A stretch of 40,783 bases of DNA from Seminavis robusta. Taxonomy: Eukaryota; Bacillariophyta; Bacillariophyceae; Naviculales; Naviculaceae. The DNA lies in NCBI GenBank assembly GCA_903772945.1, contig CAICTM010000982.1, positions 1 through 40,783 of the forward strand. Direction: 5' to 3'. Position numbers and translations under genes: made by a program. Under the pieces are notes generated by a model. The model did not search any database and had not been told where the DNA came from. It was given only the letters and a program-made list of their open reading frames with translations. Every line of letters begins with the position of its first letter. Position 1 is the stretch's first letter. Shown here in pieces: positions 1 to 10,800 of the stretch.

Positions 1-856
1 AAGTATTAGTAGCAGTCGTGGAGATGGCAGTGGCATGAGTGGGGAATCCTTTGGTGGGAACTCCCTTTCTCATGAACTGCGAAGTCAACTTGTTGTTGGA
101 CCTAGTGGTAGGAGATACTTCGTGTTTGGAGCGGGACATTCCTGTATCGGTAACAGCGCGTCGTAACGCGCTCGATGTCGACTGAGAATGGTTCGATCGA
201 TTTCCGCCACGATTTCTCCTGCCTTCGGTTGAACCCGATGTAGCTGTACGTTTTATACCACTCGGCCTTGGAGAACTGGTAGATGTACCACCAGAATTTG
301 TGGCTCCCAAAACTTGGGCCTTTCCTGTCATTGTTTCTTCGAGTCCCGATTCTTTGTTACCTTTGCTTCCACCTCCCTTACCGTTACTACCAGTAGAATT
401 GACCTTTCTCATCTTGAATCGTCTGCTGCCAGTACTGCTAGTACTCAGGCTGCTTCTTCTAGTAAATGGTCTTCCACTACTAGTGTTGCTGGAATGGCTA
501 CTCTGACTTGTCCTTGTTGTTCTCACGAAAGGTTCCTGACTCACGGTAAGCTCAGCTTTGGCTACTTCAAAGTCTTTGTTACCGCCAGATTGATAATTTG
601 AATCCCAGAATTCCACCTCTTTCGCCAACTTGCGTTCCACACTGCTTTCAGTGGTGCGAGTGGCACTGCTTCTAGTCTTTCCTCTCCTCCCCTCTGTTTC
701 TGGTTGCTTACCACTACTACTAGCAGTAGTAGATGGTGTTGTAGTAGTAGATGTAATAGATGCAACTCTCCGCTGTTGTCTATCGCTGTTGATGATATCA
801 GCAGCCTCTTTGTTTGCTTCTGAGAGGCTGGGAGTGCAAGAGTGCCGATTCGTCAT
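1..856 (-). CDS. Partial Ser/Thr/Arg-rich protein, 5' end only; runs off left edge
   Basis: An open frame begins at an ATG at 854-856 on the minus strand and stays open without a stop to base 1, about 285 codons. The protein starts MTNRHSCTPSLSEANKEAAD and is low-complexity throughout, with Ser/Thr runs, Arg-rich patches and Gly/Asn-rich stretches. Codon use (ACT/AGT/AGC runs) resembles the N-terminal regions of the LRR membrane proteins in this window. No transmembrane segment or recognised domain is reached before the edge. It could be the cytosolic N-terminus of another LRR membrane protein, since it is first in line of the same-strand LRR cluster, but neither the LRxVDQ motif nor the SVW motif is visible. 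An uninterrupted frame of this length in repetitive sequence supports coding. The function is unknown. Confidence 0.6.
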   Translation of the reverse strand, partial: MTNRHSCTPSLSEANKEAADIINSDRQQRRVASITSTTTTPSTTASSSGKQPETEGRRGKTRSSATRTTESSVERKLAKEVEFWDSNYQSGGNKDFEVAKAELTVSQEPFVRTTRTSQSSHSSNTSSGRPFTRRSSLSTSSTGSRRFKMRKVNSTGSNGKGGGSKGNKESGLEETMTGKAQVLGATNSGGTSTSSPRPSGIKRTATSGSTEGRRNRGGNRSNHSQSTSSALRRAVTDTGMSRSKHEVSPTTRSNNKLTSQFMRKGVPTKGFPTHATAISTTATNT

Positions 857-1898
857 GGTGCTGCGAACTCTTCAAGTCTTCACATTCACCGGGTGGCTGA
901 CAAATTTATTTTCATCAAATTATGAAGCATTTCGAACCGATCTCTAAGCATTCTGCAACAACACGATCCACTATGGACTTATGTGTGACCGGGCACCATG
1001 CAGTCTTTTATTAAGCATCCGGTGAAGGAGGTTTTCAGACGCTTAAAGCCTAATTAATTATGGCCATCCCGCAGCTGGTACAGCTACCTGGTAGCTAGGA
1101 AGTACTCTACTAAGTACTGGTATACTGGTATGGTACAGGCTTTATTTTGATAGTGCACCCACAAGTTGAATGGTTAACACTTTTTTTAACACTTACTTAC
1201 TTGCAAAATTGGAGTGGCGATCTCAAGAAGGACTTTCGTCACCTTTGCTATAAACCGTTCAAACTCTCCAGCAAGTGCACAGTTGTACCAATACATGTAG
1301 ACTATAATTAGTATCAAATCACGACAAAGCAATATGATAGGTAGTTATACTCAGGGTCCCACACATTCTTATTGTATTCGCGTTGCTCAAGAAGGTGGCT
1401 GCTCCTTTAACTCTTACTCCAGTACATGACATGTATTTCCAAGAAACAATGGGACGTCATCCACTTTTGGATTGCATGGTTACCAGTTTGGGGCAGGTAG
1501 CCAAGAGCAAGTGGGATGAGACGATGGCACAGGTTAGGTAAGTCTTTCGTCGCTGATGGCCGACGTTGTTGTGATTGGAATGATGACTGATCCAACCTTA
1601 CGACTTGACTTACTTGTTCCTTTGCCTCATTGCCTGCATGTTGCATGGAGTTGCGGGGAATTGTGCTCTTGAAGCAGTTCCTTTTGTTTGGCAAACAGCA
1701 AGTCTGTGACGGAGCTCATGACGGTAATAGCCCTATCCCGGCCCCGCACATTTATTTGATCACTGGCGATTGGGATGCGTTTGGATCCTTCCACGGTGCC
1801 CATCGAGCGATCGACACCACGATCATTCCACAGAATTCCCGCAAGGCCTGGCCCGCAATCAATGCATGGAAAGTAGTTGCTTTGCTTGGCTGTAGTTA
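857..1898. other. Intergenic, no gene seen
   Basis: AT-rich spacer upstream of the left-edge gene. The ORFs on both strands are short, lack ATG starts or family features, and look fortuitous. It contains TACTGGTA/TACCTGGTA-type short motifs near 1080-1135, similar to those scattered through the other spacers. Confidence 0.5.
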
Positions 1899-2096
1899 TA
1901 AAAAACGAACCTGGTTACTTAGGGGACCGAGGGCGCAAGCCCGATGGTAAAGGCCGGGACCCGAGGTCGGAGGTCCTCTAAGTAACTGACCGAGGGCTTA
2001 AGGAGGGCGAAGCCCGCCAGCCCGATGGTCAGTTACTTAGAGCGACCGGAGACCGATGGGGCACAGCCGCCCCTAAGTAGCCGGTTCGTTTTGTTA
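1899..2096. repeat. Foldback / MITE-like element with TIRs and internal hairpin modules
   Basis: The ends are inverted repeats: 1901-1925 (AAAACGAACCTGGTTACTTA...) matches the reverse complement of about 2070-2092 (CCCTAAGTAGCCGGTTCGTT). Inside are two further inverted repeats: 1917-1928 with 1972-1983 (ACTTAGGGGACC against GGTCCTCTAAGT), and 1978-1998 with 2019-2040 (CTAAGTAACTGACC against GGTCAGTTACTTAG). A module ACCGAGGGC...GCCCGATGGT occurs in both hairpins. GTTA flanks both sides (1895-1898 and 2093-2096), a possible 4-bp target duplication. It has no coding capacity. GC content is clearly above the surrounding sequence. It is probably a non-autonomous foldback transposon. Confidence 0.6.
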
Positions 2097-2205
2097 GGAA
2101 CGATAACGGCTGGTTTGTATTTGTAACCGCCGGTCTGTGTAGACCTCTGTAGAGGAGTACCACAGAACCAGGTCACAAATACAAAACCTGCCGGTTCGTT
2201 CCGGT
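2097..2205. repeat. Second inverted repeat next to the foldback element
   Basis: Arms 2097-2128 (GGAACGATAACGGCTGGTTT...) and 2170-2203 (reverse complement GGAACGAACCGGCAGGTTTT...) are imperfect inverted copies. Both contain TGTATTTGT followed by ACC. The right arm ends in CCGGTTCGTT, the same sequence as the right end of the adjacent foldback element, so the two may be parts of one composite element. Confidence 0.5.
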
Positions 2206-2463
2206 AGCTGCACATCATCATCATGTCATCCTCGTCTGGAAGTGAAACGATCGAGGAACAGAAATAAACCACTAGCTAGACTACTCTGAGTACAGCCAGA
2301 TTCGTTTTGATATGATTGCCAAGAATCAAAACAGAGTGCCAGAGAAACTCTAGCTAGCTAGGGTTACAGCCGGTTTCATCATCCTTTGACTCACTCCGCT
2401 CTCGGACTGGCTGCCTGCAGTACAACAATCTCTGGCAACCGAATCGAATCTGATACCGTAGTA

Positions 2464-3234
2464 GGCTCAGAAAGGAAAGATACCACACATTGAACCTCCA
2501 AGGCCAAGGTCGCCTTCAAGTGCTCCTATGGAGCCTTTCCATTGTCATTGCAGTAGCCAGAGGAACTCGGCTGAATGCTCAAGGCGGGGAGAGAGATTTG
2601 TTGGCTACTCTAGAAGAAACAGACCAAAACAAACATGAGTTCCTGCGCAAGCTAGAAGAAGATGACCAGCGCCGAGTTAGTGGCTCCCTTGGGGCACGCT
2701 GTGATGATGATGAACAGGATCCCTGCTTTCCCAACCTGGACTGCACCAATCTGGGGATTCCTCTTGGCAAGCGTTGTGTCCCAGTCAGCTGTGTTGCAAA
2801 GGAAATGGAGCTCTTTCAACAGAATTATGACATGGAAGCATACCAAGCCTCCCTCTTTGCAGAAGTAGGGATGAATGAAACAGAGATCCTGGAGGAAACA
2901 AAAATGCAAGCAGAAGGAAACTCTTCATTGTTTTCCCTTAGGGAAAGGTTTCACACATTTGCTGCCACTGCTAACCAGACTGCCTTGATGCAAATTATGC
3001 AAAGCCGTCAAGAAACAAAGCTAGCAATTTGCTGTGGATGTTGGTTTAATTCCCTGTGTTTATTGGATGGCAGAGATTGATATTCCTGTTTTGATGTTCC
3101 CATACTCTTTTTCCATAAGCATTGGAGCCGGTGGTGTGCTTCTACTTGAACTTGGACCCCTCTTTGGGTTCCTTGGGATTGGCCTCAGTGCTGGCCTTGG
3201 AGGTTCAATGTGTGCTGTCTTTCCTGCCTGAGCC
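2464..3234. mobile_element. 771-bp element with 43-bp terminal inverted repeats
   Basis: The left end 2464-2506 (GGCTCAGAAAGGAAAGATAC...) and the reverse complement of the right end 3192-3234 (GGCTCAGGCAGGAAAGACAG...) match over 43 bp with four mismatches. TA flanks both ends (2462-2463 and 3235-3236), consistent with a TA target duplication. The body carries a Cys-rich reading frame that reaches into both repeats. A shorter, decayed relative lies near 28568-28800 on the other strand. It could be a non-autonomous DNA transposon carrying a captured gene segment. It could also be a small gene whose two ends became inverted repeats by local rearrangement. No transposase is encoded. Confidence 0.55.
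2490..3233 (+). pseudogene. Frameshifted Cys-rich secreted-like protein inside the TIR element
   Basis: Frame 1 (2490-3080) encodes about 196 residues: a hydrophobic segment near residues 10-25 (VLLWSLSIVIAVARG), an acidic/Gln-rich region, then a Cys-containing stretch (CDDDEQDPCFPNLDC, GKRCVPVSC). It has no ATG before residue 106 and opens with TTG inside the left inverted repeat. The 3' part is conserved in another frame (3034-3231: PCVYWMAEIDIP to GGSMCAVFPA, stop TGA at 3231-3233 inside the right repeat). The relative at 28745 also has PCVYWLAEIDIP. Aligned to it, this copy lacks 17 nt near 3041, which explains the frame change. A missing start plus a shifted frame suggests a decayed gene. 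An unrecognised intron or upstream exon is the alternative. The function is unknown. Confidence 0.45.
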
Positions 3235-3481
3235 TATCTATTGCCAAAGATTGTACAGTCTGAGATATTGAGTCAAAGGATGAACGGGCACCAAAGAGTT
3301 TCTCTATTTACAGATTGCCTTGCTGGTTGTTGCAGTGCCTGACAGGACCACACTGCAGTGGTGGTACTTTCTGAGGCTTTGCTAGTTAAATAGCACTAGT
3401 ATGTATACCTGTATGGAAAGCTGTAAGATGTTGATTTAGAAGATATGCATGGCTATACTAAGAGGACCAATGCCTTGGTGC

Positions 3482-6400
3482 TCAGTGGCACTTGTCGCAG
3501 CAAGAACATTCGATTTCGGACAAGCAATCAGCAGCAAGATAGGTCAAACTGGCCGTTTCTTTCAGCTCGCACAGCTCTGGAGATATTTGGCCGGTGAGAT
3601 CATTCCTGTACAGTCGTAGTGAACCTTCAGAAGCCGAAGACGAATTCAGCCAATACATAGAACCGGTGATTAGGACCTTTTCCAACGGCAAGTTGCCACA
3701 ATATACAGTACAAGCACGTCACTGTCTCTGCTTACCGAGGTTTTCCAGTTCCTTCCAAGTTTCTGGAACCGATCCAGTGAGGCCGTTGTTCTGCATGTAG
3801 ACATTCACCAGTGACTTGACCTCTCCGATCTCCTCCGGCAGTGTCCCAATGAACATCTAAACCAGTATTGACAGTGAATCGAAATCAGAATCGTTCTGCA
3901 TGTGTCGCATCCCTCCGACTCAACAACTAAACTCACATTGTCGTTCAACCAAAGGTCGTGTAAATCAGTCATTTCACCAAGTTCGGGAACAGGGCCGGAA
4001 AACTCGTTGTGGTGCAACACCAGCGTCCTTAATTTAGTCGGGAGCGAAGGAACCGGACCGGTAAAGATGTTGTGGTCCAAAATGAGATGTTCTACGAAGC
4101 ACGTATGTGAGAAGATAAGCTCCAGCAGAAGTTGTGCCCGGATAGTGGACAACGAACCAACTCACCAAGATCTGACAGCTCTCCAATCGATCGTGGGAGC
4201 GTCCCGCTAAACTCGTTCTTGTGTAAATCGAGAGCTATCATGCTCCTTGTGTGGTGGAAGACATCTGGCACCGTGCCGTTCATGTCATTGTTCCCCAGCG
4301 AAAGCACCTCTGTGGTACCGGTAGGAAGGCGACAGTTAGTTGATGGGGTCACGGTGAGAAACTGCCATCTGGAAAGTGGATGCAAATCAATCGAGGGAGA
4401 CAGACGCTTACCCAGTCGATGAAGCTTGTGCATCTTTTCAGGTATTGTTCCTGTGAGGCTGTTGTACTCCAAGCGGATGTCCACTGCAAGTTAAAGGTTT
4501 CACGGTGGCGTTTTACAAGCACAAGTTAGGTATACCAGAAGAAGATTGTACATCCGTGTAGTCATTGAGGCTGTCGATTTGGAACCTACCCAACGCCTTG
4601 TCCTTGAATAGATCCTCAGGCAGCTGCCCCTCGAATGCGTTGTTGTTGAGATACAAATACTCTGTGCGTGCAAGGATACCGGGTTGGTCATGCAGAATAC
4701 AAACAGCGGACCACCGCATGTACAAAGACAAAACGTACCTAAGTCCTTCATCCCCACCATGCTCGGAATCGGACCAGACCTGTTGGTGAACAACATGCAC
4801 CGATTAGCGCCTGGCTGCATTCGACAAACGTCGGCACTTCACTTTCACTGTTCGAGGCAGTCTTCATTGCTTACATCAGATTGTCTTGCAAGAACAAGAG
4901 CATCAAATTCGTGAGCTGGTCCAGGTCGATGGGCAACGAGCCTCCGATCTTGTTTTCGGAAAGGTTGATGTAGGTTAAGCTCGTCCATTGAGGAAAGTTC
5001 TCGGGCTGAAGGGTAGGTGAGAATACGAGGGTAGGGTTAGAAGCAAGGTGTTCAGCCAGCCTTTCGAACTAACAAGAAGATTGGACACACCAGGATTCCG
5101 CTCAAGAGATTGTCATCCCTGAGTGCAGTTTGCCGAAAAAGAAAAGGCGAAATAAGTTGCACGAAAAGATGTCATCTTGAATGCTGACCCTTCAAACTTA
5201 CAGCATCAAGTACTGCAACTTGGTGAGATGTTCAATGTAGATGCCAGGAATGGTGCCTTCCAGATAGTTGTGGGACATATCCACTTTGGTCAATTCTTTC
5301 AGCAGTGCTAGCTCAGCAGGCAGCGTGCCTTGCAGAGTGGTTCCCGACATGTTCAAGTGGACCACCCGTGTGTTCGTCTCTTCGCATACTATCCCTTGCC
5401 AGGAGCAGATGTCTTGATCCATCATCCAGTTGGCGCCATAAGAATCGATTCGCCGTTCGTCTTGTTCCTGGCTCGAAACTTCTTTCGGTTCCACTTGTAC
5501 ACCATCGTCGTCTGTGTCTGCGACAGCATCCTTCCCAAGTGACAAGGCCTCATCCGTGGTTCGATTCGCCATTGTGCCGGGGTGAGTGGTGAAGAAGAGG
5601 ACGGCCAAGGCGTATCTCTGCAGAATAGCGCCTTCGTCCGATTCAATCTCGAGACGTGCAGGGTCATACTGAGCAATCCACTTGAGAGCCTCATTGGCAA
5701 ACTCATCGGTTGAGTTCATCCTGTGCTCAACCAATATCTTGTGGAATGTGGTCGTCCGTTCTGCCACTTCCTCCTCAGCAAACACGGGCGAAAGGTACGT
5801 GATACCTTCTTTCTCGATCGTGTCAATCACAGGACGACCGAAAGCCGGACCCAATTCTGAACCTGGGACAAGCAACTGGGAAGACTTGACGACTTTTTTC
5901 TTCTTCGTCAACACAGCTGGTAGAACCACGGCCAAGATAATAACACAGCACATTGGCACGAGACACTTCTTGTTGCAAACACAATCCGAAAGACTCCTGC
6001 AGAAGTCTTTGACATAGTAGGAAAACTGTTCCCAAGGAGAGACCTTGAGGTACTACAAGAATCAAGAGTTCGGCCAGCAAAAAGCAAAACAAAATCAATG
6101 TTAGTACACCGTCTGCTGGACACAAACCCAGGCCTGAAATGAGACAATATACTCAACCGGGTTGCGCTTGTTTCTCGAAAAGGAGTTTCTAGAAGAGGTG
6201 CTCCCTGCGGCACTGAAGGCGCCACTGCTGAATGCGGTACTGCCGGACTCTCCCAAGTAAACCTCGCCAAGGCCTGGTTTCTTCTTTCCTGCTTCCAAAT
6301 CCCTGAGGTTGACCGATTGGTCCACGTTTCGTAAATCTGGCCTTGAGATGAAAGCGTTTGGTTCTGTTGGAGCGTGCTTCTTGCTAGGTGCATCAACAGT

Positions 6401-7246
6401 GGGAAATGCCAATCTAGACATGCTCAGTGTCGACATGTCTTCATCACCGTCCATAAATTTCTTGGGCATGCCAGAGTTTCTTCCATAGCTGCTTCCATCG
6501 GTGTACTGGCTGCTGTCATCTCTGGGTTTCTTAGTTTTGCTCCGATCACTTAGATCCAGAGCCAAGCCATCGTCTTTGTTCGTGCGAGACGATCCTGTCT
6601 TCTTGAGGCCTCTAGAGGAGCCTTCGCTGGGTTTGCGTTCGAGCTTGGGTTTGTCCCCGCCGCTGTCACCTGCGGCCTCGCCGAACAGTTTCGGATTAAG
6701 TTTGGTGTTTTTGGCTTTAGGCTTCTCGCCCGTGATGGGCGGGCCTCTAGACGAAGCACTGGAACTGCTGGAGCTCGACGAGCTCGAACTGGATCCTGTT
6801 CGTTTGCGGGGTCCTTTCTTACCAGCAAGCCCGAGCAACATGGCCATGGAATCTTCATTGTTGGAAGTCTGACGCTCCAAGGTACCGGTACGAGCACCTG
6901 TGGTCCTTGAACCGCGATCGCTATCGTTCTTCTTATCACCGCTTTTGCCGCCTCTGAAGCTGGAAGAGCGTTCTGTCGAGCCTCGAAAGCTGGAGTTGCC
7001 TCGTAAGTTCCGAGAAGACGAGGAACGACGCGGTTTATCGCTGTCATCGCGACTGCGGCGATCACGTCCTCCGTCTCCACCGCGCAGATTATCTCCTGAT
7101 GAACCAACAGATCGCATCGACATGGCGCGGCCCATGCCTGGGCGGGAACCGCGGTCTCTATCTCGGTCCCGCGGCTCCCTACTGCGATCTCTGGTACGTT
7201 CACCGCGCTTGGAGCGTTCTTTCTTGTCTCTGTCCTTCTCACCCAT
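3482..7246 (-). CDS. LRR single-pass membrane protein A1, 11 exons
   Basis: Exons by splice-site and frame matching: 7246-6153, 5996-5202, 5118-5091, 5068-4875, 4779-4739, 4661-4590, 4483-4412, 4309-4166, 4091-3937, 3856-3736, 3624-3482; CDS 2859 nt, 952 residues. Residues 1-364 are a charged Arg/Ser/Asp-rich cytosolic region with LRNVDQSVNLRDLEA at about 301-315. One transmembrane helix lies at about 376-395 after KKCL. Next come the cap (QRYALAVLFFTT), an LRRNT-like CSWQGIVC and about 12 plant-type LRRs (LxxLxLxxNxLxGxIP). The end is Cys-rich (CSCCDKCH). There is no signal peptide, so a type II surface protein is likely (inference), with a possible recognition or adhesion role. The start is the first ATG of the exon-1 frame. 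One oddity is that joining 5118-5091 to 5068 needs a 22-nt intron; otherwise the gene carries a frameshift there. Domain identity is strong; individual small exons are less certain. Confidence 0.8.
5069..5090 (-). other. 22-nt candidate micro-intron or frameshift lesion in LRR gene A1
   Basis: Minus strand reads GTGTGT...TTGTTAG between exon ends ATCCTG (5091) and TTCGAA (5068). Reading through gives a stop (TGA) 16 codons after the exon 3 start. Removing these 22 nt keeps the LRR frame open on both sides. All other introns of this gene are 74-156 nt, so a one-base indel is an equally good explanation. Confidence 0.4.
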
Positions 7247-7859
7247 CTTGCATGCACGTAGCCGCTAGCGACTGAGTACTGGTACTAGCCAATGATGAAA
7301 TACCGGTACTGAGGAATCAAAAGTTCGCAATTCAAAATCAATAGCTTCAGGTTGCCGAAAGACGGATATTGTTGATGATCAGGGGTCCTAGCTAGCTTCC
7401 AGTTGCTAGAAATCGAAAACAACAACAACAACAGCAACAGCAACAGCAACAGCAACAACAAAGTTGGGCGCTTTGGCTCAATGATTGGAATATTTGTCTG
7501 CAGCAACTACACCGTTTCACTGTGGCGCTTTGGGCTGCTTCCGCTTTCTCAAAGAGATGGTGCGCTGTGGATATCCAAATAGGGTCATTGCGAAAGATAC
7601 AAAGATTTCTTGGATAACAGGAAGGATCCTGGCTCACCCAGCAAGCCAGCCAGTCGTCCAAGTCATTCCCACGACCAGGCATGTCGGGTTCTCTAACCCA
7701 ACTCAGACACAGTTCAAGTTGCGCGAGTCCCACCATCGAATAAATAAGATATGGCATACTAAGAAGTACTGGCGGAAACTACAGAGCGCATTTTAAAAAA
7801 AAAAAGGGATCTGTTTTTTTGTTTTACCGCAAGAACCTGAGGCCAGCCACTAGTAGTAG
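7247..7859. other. Intergenic spacer between LRR genes A1 and A2
   Basis: The spacer separates the 5' end of A1 from the 3' end of A2. It holds a CAA/CAG microsatellite (7418-7462), TACCGGTA/GCTAGC-type motifs and a poly-A run near 7795-7806. The ORFs here (poly-Cys, poly-Leu) are artefacts of the triplet repeat. The A1 promoter must lie here, but no specific element can be named. Confidence 0.5.
7418..7462. repeat. CAA/CAG trinucleotide microsatellite
   Basis: An uninterrupted run of about 15 triplets alternating CAA and CAG. It sits about 170 bp upstream of the A1 start codon. Confidence 0.85.
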
Positions 7860-10800
7860 CTAATAACATCGGTCGCAACATGGACACTCTACTCTGGAAT
7901 TGCAGTCAGCCGAGACGTAGTTGAGGTTGGCCAGGTGTTTCAAATTGCATAGACCACTGGAGATCGTCCCGTGTAAACGAGGATTGTTGTGAAGTTTGAG
8001 GTATTCTGAGCATGCGAAGAGGAGGAGTGGCGTAAAGGATTCGATTCAGTCAGGTCGCAAGAACAGAGGGGCATTTTGTTAGGTTCACGAATCAGATTAA
8101 CCGTCGGCTGCTCCAACGTCAATTGACGTACCCAAATGCTTCATTTCTTCCAACGACGAAGCAGGGATGGAGCCAGAGAGTTCAGTATCATGCAAGATCG
8201 CCATTTTTAAACGCCTCAGGTTCGCTACGGTCGGGGGGATGGTTCCAACCAAGGGCTTTGGGCAGTGCCGTTACGTACGGAAGGACTGGGTTAGAATTCT
8301 TTAAAGGAAATGCAGAGCATGCCAACAGGAACATCGATACTTCACCTCTACTTACATTATGCGCTAACCAGAGTTCCTCGAGGAGAGTCAGATGGCCTAA
8401 ATCCGGCAGCGATCCCTGAGATGTGCAGGAAATAACGCAATGTGAGACGATACCGTTGGTCGTAATGGACAGGTACATGGATTTACCTGTAATTTATTTG
8501 AGTGGACAATGAGACTCTGCAAATTGCTCTTGAAATCTGGGATAGTCCCAGTAAAGCTGTTGTGGTCTCCAATGAAATGGACTGTTGCGAGGCAAAAGAT
8601 TGCGTGAGCGTTGGATCCCGAGACGCCTCCCAAAGTTGCAGCCGTAGAATTCATTCACTGATACATACCTAGACTAGGCGGCGAAGTTGCGAATCCAATG
8701 CTGCCGGAGAGTGAGTTGTTGTGTAGATCGATTTTGGCTGATTACATTGAGCAGGACAGCCGAGCAGCATCGAGGCCGCGAACACACGTTAGACCCTACG
8801 CACATCACTGGACAAATACCTTCTTGATACGTTGACTCCTTACCGAGCTTGTCCAATCGTTGCAGTATATCAGAGTCCAAAGTTCCACTGAATCTGTTGG
8901 ACCCCAACTCCAAGTTTTCTGAAATTCATCCGTGAGAGCCGACTGTGACAATGAGTCGTCGTTGTAGCAGCTTGCTAAGACTTACCGAGATGAATCAATT
9001 CTGTGAGACCAGTTGGCAATCTTCCGTTCAACTTGTTGTTGGAACAGCGCAGATCAGCTTTGACAGAAGAACAAACAAAAGCATTGGGTTAGGTAGCCAG
9101 TCTCGTCATTGAAACACGATCGTCTTTGGTAGAGTTCGTTTCGAGGTCGTTGCGTACTTACTCAGTCTCGGTGGCATGTCTGGCAGCCTGCCCTCGAAGG
9201 AATTCCCCTGCAGGCTTAACTGCCGTAAATGAGGCATTTGCTTGATCTGTTTCGGAATTGAGCCGACAAAGCGATTGTCGGACAAGTCTAGATGATACAA
9301 CTCCTGACAGAAAACCAAGTAGTCTTCTGGCAACGTCCCCGACAGAGAATTGTTTTTGGCATAGAACAGTTCCAGGTAGCATTGAGATGACTCTTGTGCG
9401 ATTCCGGCGTCATCATCGTCATCATTGTCCCCGTCATCGTCATCTTTGGAATCGTCTTCAGCATCGTCTTTGTCATCATAACTCTGCATAAATGACCCCA
9501 ACTGTGGCAGTTGACCATGGAGATTGTTGTGACTGAGATCCAGTGTAAGAAGCTTGTCACGCAGCAACAGCCAGGCAAGCTCGGCTTGAGGCAGCGTGCC
9601 GTTAAGATTACTATGAGATAGATCCAAATGAACGATTCTTCTGTAGCTAGCAGCGCCGCCACCAATTGAATTGAAGCCGTCGTCATCGTCGTCGTCATCG
9701 TCATCGTCATAGCTAAAGCTGTCATCGTCCGCCAATGCACAGTCGATGCCGCTCCATTCGCAGACATGACTGGATGCTAACCAGTTTGTTGAAGGCGTCA
9801 CTTCCTTTGCATCATCCTGTAGACGCCTCGTGGTTGGTTTCTCTCCCTTCTCTTGTGCGGATTGACCATGTCTCTCGTCAGGGGAAGGATTGGTTGCACT
9901 CATCGTTTGCACGGCCCAGTTCGGACGCGTAGCAAAGAATAGCGACGCCAAGACGAATCTTTGCGCAATCTCTGCAGTATTCATTATTTCCAGTTGATCA
10001 GTTTCCAGGTCTGTTGTTTCTTCTTGAGTAATACTATCATCCAACAGTGAATTGTCATCTTGGGTAACCAACCATTCGCGAGCTTGTTGGGCGTGCGGCG
10101 ATGGCATAGTGGTGTCAAAGCGATGTTTGGCCAGCGCTGCGTCCAGTATTTGTTGCCTACGTACTCGTATGATCTGCTGCTGTGATGATGGTGACTGTGC
10201 TTGCTGATGTGGTTGTTCTGAGTCTGTCAGATATGGTTCCGTTTCTGGATGAACCTCTTGTGTTGGATCTGTTTCTTGCAAGTCTGTAGCGTCTTGGGTC
10301 GGTTCTGTTGACCTGGGCTTGCCACTTGGAACGGTAGTAGGTAAAGGGGTTGCTGGAGCGAGACTTGGAACAGTGGTAGATGCATCTGTATCTGGAGAAA
10401 CTGAAGGCGCTGCAGTGGCACCTTCCCTGAACGTGTCGTCGTTGTCTGTATCAAACTTCCTTCGTTCACCCAGGGAACGCTGCAAGTGAGCCCAAGTAAG
10501 CAAGAATATAACTGTCGCAAGGAGGGCAGCTGCCATGCATCGATAGAGGCACTTTCGGAAATTGCAGCTGCCTTCTGTCTTGTGATCTCGGTTGATTTTT
10601 CGGTTGTGTTTGCTTTTTGGCTTCTTCTTGCCGCGCTTGGGAGAGCCTCGGCCACTGCGATAAACACGCATAGAGCTACTACTGCTTTCGTGCATGTAGC
10701 TTGCTGCTTCGACGTCCATAAGGTTGATAGTCTGATCCACTTGTCTCAAATCCACTACCCGAGACGGAAAGTTGCTGCGAGAGCTGTGATCACTACCACT

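Noticed and set aside
1630..1950. Plus-strand 106-codon ORF
   Set aside because: It runs into the foldback repeat, has no domain, and its length is within chance expectation.
6501..7268. Plus-strand Leu/Arg-rich ORFs opposite exon 1 of LRR gene A1
   Set aside because: They are antisense to Arg/Ser-rich low-complexity codons. The minus-strand frame is supported by splicing into the membrane and LRR exons.
7392..7757. Minus-strand ORF with a poly-Cys run
   Set aside because: The run is the out-of-frame reading of the CAA/CAG microsatellite.
9288..9767. Minus-strand ORF rich in Met/Thr
   Set aside because: It is the shifted reading of the Asp-coding repeats within exon 1 of LRR gene A2.
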